DNA from: Agromyces italicus DSM 16388
GTDB lineage: Bacteria; Actinomycetota; Actinomycetes; Actinomycetales; Microbacteriaceae
Assembly: GCF_000421545.1 (NCBI RefSeq)
Contig: NZ_ATXF01000006.1
Coordinates: 372,001 to 436,000, forward strand
Direction: 5' to 3'
DNA length: 64,000 bases
Below the pieces are notes generated by a model. That model was not told the DNA's origin and ran no database searches. It was given only the letters and a program-made list of their open reading frames with translations. Position numbers and translations under genes: made by a program. Of this stretch, positions 19,148 to 27,584 are shown piece after piece; the first letter of the stretch is position 1, and every line of letters starts with the position of its first letter.

Positions 19148-19247
19148 TTCACTCCGCTGCGGCGGCCCGCACGCGCCGTCGATCAGGCCCACCGCACACG
19201 AGTCGTGTCCGCCCGCTCCGTCGAATCACCGATGCGAGCGCGCACGA

Positions 19248-20411
19248 TCACGCCCGAACCCGGCCCTCTGCGAGCACGACCGGCGCGAGCTGCGGCCGCG
19301 GCATCCGCCTCGCGAGGTGGCGCGCGTCGCGGCCGATCCCGGGCAGCGTCGCCGAGAAGAGCGCGTACAGGAACTCGATGCCGATGAAGTACAGCCCCGG
19401 AACGGCCTCGACCACGCCGCGGTGATGCAGCGGTTCGCCGTTGTCGTCGAAGGCGGGCAGATCGATCCATCCGAAGTCGTTGCGGTACCCCGTGCACCAG
19501 ATCACGCTCGACACGTCGCACGACGAGCCGTCGGCGAAGGCCGGACGCCCGTCGCGCACACCGGTGATACGCGGAACGACTCGCACGCCCGCGGCGACGA
19601 GGTCTGAGACCTTGGTGCGGATGAGCGGAGCGGCAGCCATCTTCACGGCCGACCTGCGACCGAGCGGGTTCGCCGTCGTCAGCACGTGCAGCCCCACGAA
19701 TCGGATCACCGGGTAGAAGAAACGTGCATTCGCGCGGTTCGGACGCACCGGGGGCTGGGCGCTCGGCCTTCCCGCGATCAGGGTCTCGTGCGACGCGGCG
19801 ATCTCGCGGGCGATCTCGGCGCCGGAATTGCCGATCCCGACGACGAGCACCGGGCCCGCGGGCAGCTGAGCCGGGTTGCAGTAGTCGCTCGAATGCAATT
19901 GGTCTATCTCGTCGCCGAGTCGCTCGGCGAGGCCGGGCACCTTCGGCGCCTGACACCCGCCCGTCGCGACGACGACATTGTGCGATTCCCAGCTGCTGGC
20001 GCCGGAGGTGGTCACGAAGCGGTCGCCGTCGCGCCGCAGCCCGTCCACCCGCACGCCGCTGCGCACCGGGAGCCCCCGGGATGCGGCGTATTCCTCGAGG
20101 AACGCGGCGAGCTCGTCTTTGGCGGGGAACGCGAACGGGTCGCCGGGGAAGGGCATCCCCGGCAGGCCGTCGTAGCGGGCCGGCGTGTTCAGCCGCAGCG
20201 AGTCCCACCGCTGTCGCCAGGAGTCGCCCACCCGCTGCGCTGCGTCGAGGATGACGAAGAGACGCCCCTGGCGAGCCAGTTCGGCCCCCATCGCGAGCCC
20301 CGCCTGCCCGCCGCCGATGATCACGGTGTCGACGAACTCGGTGCTGCCGGTGCTGTCGGTGCTGTCGGTGCTGTCGGTGCTGTCGGTGCTGTCGGTGCTG
20401 TCGGTGCGCAT
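19248..20411 (-). CDS. Flavin-containing monooxygenase/NAD(P)-binding oxidoreductase with (DST)n N-terminus
   Basis: 387-residue FAD- and NAD(P)H-binding protein of the CzcO/YHS-like group. Seen: FAD Rossmann motif VIIGGGQAGLAMGAELA at about residue 29, RQRWDSLRLNTPARYDGLPG typical of the group, NADPH-binding VVGIGNSGAEIAREIA in the middle, and the ATG-like VVVATGGCQAPKVPG and VIWCTGYRNDFGWID motifs. The first 25 residues are MRT followed by six DST triplets and GST, encoded by a 9-bp tandem repeat. GGAGG lies seven bases before ATG 20411, so the repeat is very likely translated. Substrate unknown. It converges with the SulP gene and lies downstream of the LuxR-type gene. Confidence 0.88.
   Translation of the reverse strand: MRTDSTDSTDSTDSTDSTDSTGSTEFVDTVIIGGGQAGLAMGAELARQGRLFVILDAAQRVGDSWRQRWDSLRLNTPARYDGLPGMPFPGDPFAFPAKDELAAFLEEYAASRGLPVRSGVRVDGLRRDGDRFVTTSGASSWESHNVVVATGGCQAPKVPGLAERLGDEIDQLHSSDYCNPAQLPAGPVLVVGIGNSGAEIAREIAASHETLIAGRPSAQPPVRPNRANARFFYPVIRFVGLHVLTTANPLGRRSAVKMAAAPLIRTKVSDLVAAGVRVVPRITGVRDGRPAFADGSSCDVSSVIWCTGYRNDFGWIDLPAFDDNGEPLHHRGVVEAVPGLYFIGIEFLYALFSATLPGIGRDARHLARRMPRPQLAPVVLAEGRVRA
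20340..20402. repeat. 9-bp tandem repeat inside the monooxygenase gene
   Basis: Seven copies of GGTGCTGTC (plus strand), the first with one substitution and the other six (20349-20402) identical. Each unit encodes Asp-Ser-Thr on the minus strand. Copy-number change would keep the frame, only lengthening or shortening the disordered N-terminus. Confidence 0.95.
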
Positions 20412-20533
20412 TTCGGGCCTCCGTCATGCGATGGTGCGAATTGATGTATGCATGACCGTAGAAGCCGCGAGCGCCGCCCGCATCGGACGAATTCCCCATC
20501 CTGCACGCGGGAGCAAACGGCCCCGGCGGCGTC

Positions 20534-22168
20534 TCACACCAGGGCGTGCTCGTACGCGTGGGCCGTCAGCGCCGCCCGCGAGGCGAGGCCGAGCTTGACG
20601 AACACGTTGCTGAGATGGTGCGCCACGGTCTTCTCGCTGAGGTAGAGCTCGCTCGCGATCGCACGATTCGTCTTGCCGGCGGCGACGAGTCGCACCACCT
20701 CGACCTCGCGTGCGGTCAGTGGGCCGAACGCGGCGTTCGAGATCGAGCGAGCGAGCGCGTCCAGCCGGGTGAGGTCGACTGCCGCTCCGAGTTCGGCGAA
20801 CGCGGTACGCGCAGCATCGAATTCCATCGAAGCGGATGCCTCGTCGCCGAGTGCGCGGCATGCCCGGGCCGCGAGCACCCGGCATCGGGCGGCCTCGTAG
20901 GGGACGTCGAGTTCATGCCAGGTCGCCCACGCCCGGCGCAACCGCTCGAGGGCGTCTCGCGCAGCGCCCTCCTCGAGCAGCACTGCACCTTCGGCGGCGT
21001 CGACGACGGCCCGGAGCATCGGTTTCGGGGCGACCGGGAGCGTCGCGATCAGCTCGTCGACGGCCCGGCGGGCGGCGGCGAGGTCGTGCATCGCGAGCGA
21101 GATCTCGATCATCGCGGGAAGCAATCGCCGCCGGTCGGCCGGATCGGCGTCCACCATCGCCTCACGGATCAACGACTGCGCGGAGCGCGCCCTGCCCTGC
21201 GCCAACCGGAGCAGCGCGAGTCCGGGCTCGGGCGGGTATCCCGTCTCGCTCGCATGACGGTACGACTCCTCGGCCGCGGCGCCCTCGCCGCGCAGGCGCT
21301 GGATCTCGCCCTGCTCGTACCACGCCCCGTAGAAGGCGTCGCGATTGCCGCGGCGCGCACGCGCGAGTGCCGCGGTCGCCGCCTCGAACGCGTCCTGCCA
21401 GGCACCATGCAGACGAAAGAGCGCCGCGCGCTGTGCGTGGCACTGCCCGCTGAATGCGACCATGTCGGGTTGGGCACGGCACCAGTGATCGAAGGCGAAC
21501 GTCCATTCCCGCGCCCTGCTGAAGTCGAAGGCGACCTGACAGAGCCCGATGACCTCGCAATAGGCGATTCCCGACGGCACTGGTGAGAGTTCGCCGGCCG
21601 TGACCGCCACCATCACCTCGTCGATGAGCGCGAATCCGGCTTCGGACTCGCCGCGAGCGATCTCGATCTCGCCGAGCCCCATTCGCGCGAGAGCGACCGC
21701 GTCACGATCCTCGAAGCGCTCGCCGAGCGCGAGGGACCTGCTGAACATCTCCCGGGCAGTCGACTGGTCCCCGCCGTACAGGGCGCCGAGCCCCTGCGGA
21801 ATGAGCAGCAATCCACCGACCGACTCGGCCTCGCCGCCCGCCCCGACGATGCGCTGGGCGCGCGCGATCCAGCCGCCCGCACGCGCGAGCTCGCCCTCGT
21901 CCTGCAGGTGCATGCCGATCCACACCGCGGCCCGCGCGGCGGCCGCGTCGTCGCCCTGACGCAGGAACGCCTCGTGCGCCCGGGTCGCCGTCTCGATTCC
22001 CGACACGTCACCGATGAGGATCGCCGCGGTCGCGAGCTGCGAGATCTGCTCGGGACCGAGTTCGATCTCGGCATCCGCGTCGGCCTCGGTCAGCGCGTCG
22101 AAGGCCTCGCGCCACCGCTGCCCGGCGAAGGCCTCGAGTCCGCGTTCGAGTGCGCGTGCAGACGTCAT
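20534..22168 (-). CDS. LuxR-family regulator with TPR-like sensor region
   Basis: 544 residues. The last 65 form a LuxR/NarL helix-turn-helix (FGPLTAREVEVVRLVAAGKT, NRAIASELYLSEKTVAHHLS, NVFVKLGLASRAAL). The rest is helical repeat, best read as degenerate TPRs (for example ARMGLGEIEIARGESEAGFA and WYEQGEIQRLRGEGAAAEES); no Walker A ATPase motif is seen, so it lacks the AAA module of LAL/MalT-type regulators. Start at ATG 22168 because GGAGG sits five bases upstream; the frame opens at 22213. The flavin monooxygenase gene follows 122 bp downstream in the same orientation and may be its target or co-transcribed. Confidence 0.87.
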   Translation of the reverse strand: MTSARALERGLEAFAGQRWREAFDALTEADADAEIELGPEQISQLATAAILIGDVSGIETATRAHEAFLRQGDDAAAARAAVWIGMHLQDEGELARAGGWIARAQRIVGAGGEAESVGGLLLIPQGLGALYGGDQSTAREMFSRSLALGERFEDRDAVALARMGLGEIEIARGESEAGFALIDEVMVAVTAGELSPVPSGIAYCEVIGLCQVAFDFSRAREWTFAFDHWCRAQPDMVAFSGQCHAQRAALFRLHGAWQDAFEAATAALARARRGNRDAFYGAWYEQGEIQRLRGEGAAAEESYRHASETGYPPEPGLALLRLAQGRARSAQSLIREAMVDADPADRRRLLPAMIEISLAMHDLAAARRAVDELIATLPVAPKPMLRAVVDAAEGAVLLEEGAARDALERLRRAWATWHELDVPYEAARCRVLAARACRALGDEASASMEFDAARTAFAELGAAVDLTRLDALARSISNAAFGPLTAREVEVVRLVAAGKTNRAIASELYLSEKTVAHHLSNVFVKLGLASRAALTAHAYEHALV

Positions 22169-22231
22169 GGCACCTCCGTGGCGGCGCACCTGGCTCGGCA
22201 GCTCGCGGTGCACCCGCCGGATACGGTCAAG

Positions 22232-22555
22232 CTACCCCCGGTGCCTGGTCGCGGCAAGCCCGCCCCTCGTCGTCCCGCGGGAGACGAACCGACGCCGGGT
22301 TCCGCCCCAGAGGAGGAACCACACGAACATGAGGCCGCACGCGGCGAGGTAGAAGGAGTGCAGGAACCAGACGGGCCCGAAGGGCAGGCTGAACACGTAG
22401 ACCGAGTACACGACGTTGCCGAGATTCGTGATGGCGAGGTTGCCGAGGCTGTACGACGAGAGGTCCTTGGTGCGCGCCGCCTTCACCAGCATGGGCAGGT
22501 AGCTCATGGCGAAGAGGCCGGTCGAAACGACGCCGGCGATCACGGCGACATCCAT
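22232..22555 (-). CDS. Small PQ-loop/SemiSWEET-like membrane protein
   Basis: 107 residues with three predicted membrane spans: VAVIAGVVSTGLFAMSYLPM, NLAITNLGNVVYSVYVFSLP and FLHSFYLAACGLMFVWFLLW. The SYLPMLVKAARTKDLSSYSL segment has the loop form of PQ-loop/SWEET triple-helix bundles (Pro in the first helix, charged loop, Ser-rich second helix). SemiSWEETs act as homodimers carrying sugars; here that role is only suggested. The frame is open upstream to 22819 but those codons are Arg-rich and unlike protein; ATG 22555 is the first sensible start, with a weak ribosome site. It lies 63 bp upstream of the LuxR-type gene, same direction. Confidence 0.72.
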   Translation of the reverse strand: MDVAVIAGVVSTGLFAMSYLPMLVKAARTKDLSSYSLGNLAITNLGNVVYSVYVFSLPFGPVWFLHSFYLAACGLMFVWFLLWGGTRRRFVSRGTTRGGLAATRHRG

Positions 22556-22832
22556 GACACCGAAGGTACGGAGCGCGGGGCGGTCCCGCATCGGGAGAAG
22601 CACCCATCGTGCGGATGCCACGACGAGGACGATTCCGAGCCGAACGGCGCACGACGTGGGTGGTCTGTCGTCCCGTGGAGTGGGGCGACTCGCTCGACGC
22701 GGGCTTGCGGCCGCCCGTCCCTTCGCGTCCCGGCGCCTCCGGCGCGACCTCGCGGTCGCCCACACCCGGCACCCGACTCGTCGCCGTCCGAACGACGCCG
22801 ATCCTCGCGCGGTGACCACGACCCGTCACGCA

Positions 22833-22915
22833 CTACGTCACTGATTCGCCTCTGGTATCACTCCCAGCGGACACGCCTATCAGGACCTACGTCACTGATT
22901 CGCCTCTGGTATCAC
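22833..22915. repeat. Two 29-bp direct repeats (54-bp period)
   Basis: An identical 29-mer starting CTACGTCACTGATTCG occurs at 22833-22861 and 22887-22915, and the 18 bp after each copy is also similar (ending GGACAC-CGCCT). Each copy contains a mini-palindrome, GTGAT and ATCAC around an 11-nt loop, matching the centre of the hairpin at 22937-22983. Confidence 0.9.
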
Positions 22916-22936
22916 CCCGGTGGACACACGCCTGCC

Positions 22937-22983
22937 GCGGACTACGTCACTGATACCACCGACGAATCAGTGACGTAGTCCGC
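22937..22983. terminator. Long hairpin, possible terminator of the GH3 operon
   Basis: Perfect 18-bp inverted repeat: arms 22937-22954 (GCGGACTACGTCACTGAT) and 22966-22983, loop 11 nt. It lies 75 bp beyond the stop of the leftward GH3 gene, so termination or 3'-end protection of that transcript is plausible, although no T-tract follows. It is also the best-preserved member of the repeat family at 22833-22915, so it may equally be a mobile palindromic element. Confidence 0.7.
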
Positions 22984-23057
22984 CGAGGCCGCACCTGCCC
23001 TTCCGGCGCGGCGAAACGACCGGGCAGAGCGACGCCCGCCCGCCCGGGCAGGGCGAG

Positions 23058-25388
23058 CTACCGTGCGCCGTCGGCGCCGTTCGCCGCGTCGAGGAGCTGC
23101 TGGATCTGGTCGGGCGTGACCGGCACTCCCGGGAACCCGGCGAGCTTGCCGATCGGGAACGACGCCATCATCTTCTCGAGACCGTCGGCGTCGAAGATGT
23201 CGGTGTCGGCCATGCCGGCCGCGAACGACCCCATCGCCTGCATCACGATCGGCCCGGCGATCGGGTCGGCCGCCACCTCGGCGATCGACGACCCGAGCGA
23301 GAGCGGGAGGCGCACCGTGTCACCGGCCACCTCGGCCGTGGCCGACAGGCGCACGTCGCGGCTCGACGATCCCACCTCGACCGTGTATTCGCCGCCCTCG
23401 ACGATCCAGCGGTCGACCCGGAGATCCCAGTAGGCGAGATCCTCGCGGCGCACCGTGATCTCCACCTCGCGCGACTCGCCCGCGGCGAGCTCGACCGAGG
23501 CGAAGCCCTTGAGTTCGCGAGGTGCACGCTGCACCGCCGAAGCCGTGCGGCCCGTGTACACCTGCACGACCTCGCGGCCCGCGCGCGAACCGGCGTTCGT
23601 CACGGTGACGCGCACGACGAGCCCCGAACCGGGCCCGCCGGGCCCCGCCGCCTCGACCTCGAGCCCCGAGTACTCGAACGTCGTGTACGAGAGTCCGTGC
23701 CCGAAGGGGTACCGCACGGCGGCGTCGCGGGCGTCGTACCAGCGGTAGCCGACGAAGAGCCCCTCGCCGTAACGCACATGCCCGAACTCGCCCGGGAACT
23801 CGAGGAACGCGGGGGTGTCCTCGAGGCGCAGCGGGATGGTCTCGGCGAGCCGGCCCGAGGGGTTCACGGCACCGTAGAGCACGTCGGCGATGGCGCTGCC
23901 GCCGGCCTGCCCGCCGAGCCAGCCCTCGAGGATCGCGGGCACGTCGTCGGCGAACGGCAGCTCGACGACGCCGCCGCCCGCGAGCACGACCACGACGTTC
24001 GCATTGGCGGCCACGACGGCGTCGAGCAGGGCGAGCTGCTCGACCGGCAGCCGCAGGTTCTCGCGGTCGAAGCCCTCCGACTCGTACGAACCCGGCAGGC
24101 CGAGGAAGAGCAGCACCACGTCGGCGTCCGCGGCGGCGGTCACCGCGGGCTCGACGAGCCCCGCGGCATCCGAACCGTCGATCATGAAGCCCGGCGCGAA
24201 CGACACCCGCTCGGCGCCCGCCACCTCGATGACGGCGTCGAGCGCGTTGTCGAGGCGGGTCGGATTGATGAGCGAGGAGCCGGCGCCCTGGTAGCGCGGG
24301 GTGCGTGCGAACTCGCCGATGACGGCGACCCGCGTTTCGGCGGCGAGCGGCAGGATGGCGTCGTCGTTCTTGAGCAGCACGGCGCCGCGCCCCGCGGCCT
24401 CGCGGGCGAGGGCGTGGTGCGCGTCGGCGTCGTAGGTTTCGACAGGCTCAACCGACGACGAACGAGCCCCGGCCACCGCCTTCTGCACGAGTTCGACGAC
24501 GCGGCGGGCGCCGAGCTCGAGCGCCTGCGCGTCGAGCGAACCGTCGGCGACGGCGGCGACGAGCTTCGCCGCCGAGCGGCCGTCGTTCGAGGGCATCTCG
24601 AGGTCGAGGCCGGCCGGCAGGCCGACGACACGGTCGTTCACGGCCCCCCAGTCGCTCACGACGAGACCCTCGAAGCCCCACTCCTCGCGCAGCACCGAGG
24701 TCAGCAGCCACGGGTCCTCGCTCGTGTAGACGCCGTTGAGCCGGTTGTACGAGCACATGACCGTCCACGGCTGGGCGTCTTCGACGACCCGCTGGAAGCC
24801 GCGCAGGTAGATCTCGCGGAGCGGCCGCGGGTCGACGTCGCTCGACGCGCTCATGCGGTCGTGCTCCTGGTTGTTCGCGGCGAAGTGCTTGAGCGAGGCG
24901 CCGACCCCCTGCGACTGCAGGCCGGTGACGAGCGCGCTGCCGAGCACACCCGACACGATCGGATCCTCCGAGAGGTACTCGAAGTTTCGCCCGCACAGCG
25001 GCGAGCGTTTGATGTTGATGCCCGGGCCGAGCAGCACGCCGACGCCTTCGGCGCGGGCCTCCTCGCCGAGGGCGCGGCCGACGCGCTCGAGCAGCTCGGG
25101 GTCGAACGTCGAGCCGAGGGCGACCGCGGGCGGGAAGCACGTCGCGGGCACGCTGTCGCCGATGCCGAGGTGGTCGGCGCTGCCCTTCTGCAGTCGCACC
25201 CCGTGCGGGCCGTCGGTGAGCACGATCGCCGGGATCCCGGCGCGCTCGACGGCCTGCGTCGTCCAGAAGCTCGCGCCGCTCGTGAGCGCCGCCTGCTCCT
25301 CGAGGGTGAGCTCGGCCACGATCTCGGCGGCGCCGCGCGCGGCGAAGGTCGTGGCGTCGGCAGCGGTCGGTTCGAGGGTGTCGGTCAT
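23058..25388 (-). CDS. GH3 beta-glucosidase/beta-xylosidase
   Basis: Retaining glycosidase, 776 residues, intracellular (no signal peptide). Domains: GH3 N-terminal barrel (residues about 25-300) with the nucleophile Asp246 in GLVVSDWGAVNDR and KHFAANNQEHDRM at the substrate pocket; GH3 C-terminal sandwich (VAVIGEFARTPRYQGAGSS); and a fibronectin-III-like domain (VTVTNAGSRAGREVVQVYTG). A tail after residue 690 is extra. At residues about 312-318 the string SVEPVET is encoded by GGTTTCGACAGGCTCAACC, a small repeat also seen in putA. ATG 25388 overlaps the PAP2 gene stop as ATGA and follows AAGGAG. Third gene of the MFS-PAP2-GH3 operon. Confidence 0.93.
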   Translation of the reverse strand: MTDTLEPTAADATTFAARGAAEIVAELTLEEQAALTSGASFWTTQAVERAGIPAIVLTDGPHGVRLQKGSADHLGIGDSVPATCFPPAVALGSTFDPELLERVGRALGEEARAEGVGVLLGPGINIKRSPLCGRNFEYLSEDPIVSGVLGSALVTGLQSQGVGASLKHFAANNQEHDRMSASSDVDPRPLREIYLRGFQRVVEDAQPWTVMCSYNRLNGVYTSEDPWLLTSVLREEWGFEGLVVSDWGAVNDRVVGLPAGLDLEMPSNDGRSAAKLVAAVADGSLDAQALELGARRVVELVQKAVAGARSSSVEPVETYDADAHHALAREAAGRGAVLLKNDDAILPLAAETRVAVIGEFARTPRYQGAGSSLINPTRLDNALDAVIEVAGAERVSFAPGFMIDGSDAAGLVEPAVTAAADADVVLLFLGLPGSYESEGFDRENLRLPVEQLALLDAVVAANANVVVVLAGGGVVELPFADDVPAILEGWLGGQAGGSAIADVLYGAVNPSGRLAETIPLRLEDTPAFLEFPGEFGHVRYGEGLFVGYRWYDARDAAVRYPFGHGLSYTTFEYSGLEVEAAGPGGPGSGLVVRVTVTNAGSRAGREVVQVYTGRTASAVQRAPRELKGFASVELAAGESREVEITVRREDLAYWDLRVDRWIVEGGEYTVEVGSSSRDVRLSATAEVAGDTVRLPLSLGSSIAEVAADPIAGPIVMQAMGSFAAGMADTDIFDADGLEKMMASFPIGKLAGFPGVPVTPDQIQQLLDAANGADGAR

Positions 25389-26173
25389 GTTGCTCCTTCG
25401 TTCGCCGGCGCGACGGTCGTGCGCCGGAAGAGGGGTCTGCCGTCGTCCTTCGCGAGCAGTGTCGCGAAGAGCCACCAGACGATGAGGGTCGCGCTCGCTC
25501 CCCCGATGACGCCGACGACGGCGTCGGAGAACCAGTGCGCGTTGATGAGGGTGCGCTGCCAGATCATGCCGACCGCGATGAGGCCGCCGACGATCCACCA
25601 CCAGCGACGCATCGCCGCGGGCAGGATCGCCGCGACCGCGACGAGCAGGATGCCCGCGCTCACCGCGTGCCCCGAGGGGAACGAGCCGTGGTCGACCGAG
25701 AACAGCGGACCGGACAAACCCGCCGCAAGGTCGTCGGCCGGTCGGGGGCGGTCGACGAGGTTCTTCACGAGCTGGGAGACGAGGAGCGTGCCCCCGAGCT
25801 CGGCCGTGATGAAGAACAGCGCCGACCGCCAGCGGCGGATCACGAACAGCCAGATCGGGATGAGGAGGATCGTGAGGACGGCGCCGGGCAGTTCGCCGAG
25901 GTACTGGAAGAACATCGGCAGCGCCCAGGCCTCGCCGCCGGTGCCGGGCACGAGCCCCACGAGGGCGCGCCAGGCGTCGTCGAACGGCTGGGTGAACGGC
26001 GCGTCGACGTTCTGCGCGACGGCGAAGGCGAAGGCGAAGGCGACGAAGACGACGAGCCCCGCGATGCCGGTCACGAGCAGCGCGCGCGGCCGCGTCTGGC
26101 GGGATGCCTCGCCGGCCTCGGCCCCGAGCGGCACGGATGCCGACGCAGCAGTGGTGTCCGTGGCATCCGCCAT
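25385..26173 (-). CDS. PAP2-family membrane phosphatase
   Basis: Integral-membrane phosphatidic-acid-phosphatase-like enzyme of 262 residues with about six spans. The three active-site motifs are complete: KNLVDRPRP (KX6RP), FPSGHAVS (PSGH) and RTLINAHWFSDAVVG (RX5HX3D). Such enzymes dephosphorylate lipid or prenyl diphosphates at the outer face. Its presence between a sugar transporter and GH3 gene is unusual. ATG 26173 overlaps the upstream MFS stop by one base (TGATG) and its own stop overlaps the GH3 start (ATGA), so all three are translationally coupled. Confidence 0.9.
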   Translation of the reverse strand: MADATDTTAASASVPLGAEAGEASRQTRPRALLVTGIAGLVVFVAFAFAFAVAQNVDAPFTQPFDDAWRALVGLVPGTGGEAWALPMFFQYLGELPGAVLTILLIPIWLFVIRRWRSALFFITAELGGTLLVSQLVKNLVDRPRPADDLAAGLSGPLFSVDHGSFPSGHAVSAGILLVAVAAILPAAMRRWWWIVGGLIAVGMIWQRTLINAHWFSDAVVGVIGGASATLIVWWLFATLLAKDDGRPLFRRTTVAPANEGAT

Positions 26174-27489
26174 CACTTCACCGCCTTGATCGGCCAGACC
26201 GCGAACGCGCCGATCACCGAGAGCACGATGCCGACGGGGAACAGCGCGGCGTAGCCGAGCGTGAGCACGATCGCGCCCGCGACCCCCGGAGCGAGGGTCT
26301 GCGGCAGGGTCGCCGCGATGTTCACGACGCCGAGGTCCTTCGCGAACGACTTCGCCGACGGCAGCACCTCGCTCATGAGCGCGGTGTCGACGGCCTGGAA
26401 CATGCCGAAGCCGATGCCCGAGATGAACGTCATGATCATCCAGGCGGTGAGGTCGGGCCACATCCACGGCACGACGAGCGCGAGACCCGTGACGATCGAC
26501 GACGCGAAGACGAAGGGCTTGCGGCGACCGACCCGGTCGGACAGCGGACCCGAGACGATGGTCGAGATCAGGATGCCGACGAGGCTGATGAGCCCGAGCA
26601 TCGGGATGACCTCACCGGGCTTCTCGACGCCGAAGTAGTCGGTCAGCAGGAAGAACTGGAAGCCGGTGACCGCGAAGTAGCCGGTGTAGAGCAGCAGTCG
26701 CCCGGTGAACGCCCAGAAGAAGTCGGGGTGCTCGACCGGGTTCACCCAGAAGGTGCGGAGGAAGTCGACGAACCTGAAGGGCTCGGGCTCGAGGTCCTTC
26801 GAGGAGTGGTCGGGGTTGAAGACGACGAACAGGCTGAGGACCACGAGCGAGATCACCGCGAAGGTGACGTAGCCCGCGGCGATGGAGCCGAGGAACATCG
26901 ATCCGACGACCTGGCCGCCGAGCGCGCCGACCATGAGGCCGATCCCCGAGAGCGCGGCGAACGTGCCGCGACGGCTGCGGGGCACGCGGTCGGGCATGAC
27001 CGCACTGAGCGGGCCCTGCGCGATGTTGTACGCGATCTGTACGAGGCTCCACGCGATGATGACGCCGACGAGGCTGTTCGCGAACGCGAGACCGATCAGC
27101 GCGAGGCCGCCGGCGAGCGAGCCGATGATGATCCACGGGGCGCGACGGCCGAACCGCGAGCGGGTGCGGTCGGAGACCTGACCCGCGATCGGCTGGGCGA
27201 GCATCGAGCAGAACGCGCCGATCGTCGCCACGATCGTGAGGTTCGCGACCTTGTCGGCCTCGCCGAAGAGGGAGGCGATCTGCGCCGGCAGCAGGAGGCC
27301 GGGGACGGCGCCCCAGATCATGTAGATGCCGAGGTTGGCGGGGATGATCCAGCCGAGCAGGCGTCGGACGCCCGTGATCGGGGCAGGCGGGTCGTCGGTG
27401 CCCGCGGCCGCTTCGATGAAGGCGGCCGCGTCGTCGGGTTCGTCGGGGCGGAGGTCGGTGGCGGGTTCGGGGGTTGACGCCGTTGTCAT
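26173..27489 (-). CDS. MFS sugar/glycoside transporter
   Basis: 438-residue major-facilitator protein, 12 spans, resembling the GPH/sucrose-type branch. Seen: AQPIAGQVSDRTRSRFGRRAP, the loop-2 motif with its Arg-rich end, and the matching half-repeat GPLSDRVGRRKPFVFA. The sequence HPDFFWAFTGRLLLYTGYF is shared in modified form with the second MFS gene (HPDFAWAFTARFLFMLGYF), and both end with a (W/A)PIK-V motif, showing that they are paralogues. ATG 27489 follows AAGGA; the longer frame to 27570 has no ribosome site and overlaps the operator. First gene of the operon; likely imports glucosides for the GH3 enzyme (inference). Confidence 0.9.
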   Translation of the reverse strand: MTTASTPEPATDLRPDEPDDAAAFIEAAAGTDDPPAPITGVRRLLGWIIPANLGIYMIWGAVPGLLLPAQIASLFGEADKVANLTIVATIGAFCSMLAQPIAGQVSDRTRSRFGRRAPWIIIGSLAGGLALIGLAFANSLVGVIIAWSLVQIAYNIAQGPLSAVMPDRVPRSRRGTFAALSGIGLMVGALGGQVVGSMFLGSIAAGYVTFAVISLVVLSLFVVFNPDHSSKDLEPEPFRFVDFLRTFWVNPVEHPDFFWAFTGRLLLYTGYFAVTGFQFFLLTDYFGVEKPGEVIPMLGLISLVGILISTIVSGPLSDRVGRRKPFVFASSIVTGLALVVPWMWPDLTAWMIMTFISGIGFGMFQAVDTALMSEVLPSAKSFAKDLGVVNIAATLPQTLAPGVAGAIVLTLGYAALFPVGIVLSVIGAFAVWPIKAVK

Positions 27490-27555
27490 CTGGGGGATCC
27501 TTCTCGAGCGGCCTCGCCGATGAGACCGAGTTCGAAAACCATACGCCACTCGGTT

Positions 27556-27570
27556 TTGCTTGGCAAGCAA
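27556..27570. promoter_or_regulatory. TetR operator candidate in the MFS/TetR divergent promoter
   Basis: TTGCTTGGCAAGCAA is a perfect 7-1-7 palindrome located 15 bp before the TetR start codon and 67 bp before the divergent MFS start, placed to control both directions. Confidence 0.75.
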
Positions 27571-27584
27571 CTACCATTGCAGAC

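Larger units (their letters stand above)
22556..23057. other. 502-bp intergenic region with palindromic repeats
   Basis: Between the GH3 gene end and the PQ-loop gene start. The first 270 bp show no gene with a usable ribosome site on either strand. From 22833 to 22983 there are two direct repeats and one long hairpin of the same family (listed separately). No promoter elements can be assigned with confidence. Confidence 0.6.

Noticed and set aside
19196-19208. ACACGAGTCGTGT palindrome between the converging SulP and monooxygenase genes as terminator
   Set aside because: The 6-bp arms have only a 1-nt centre, too small to form a hairpin; chance is as likely.
22833-22983. CRISPR array
   Set aside because: Only two direct repeats and one inverted variant, with unequal spacing and no cas genes in the window.
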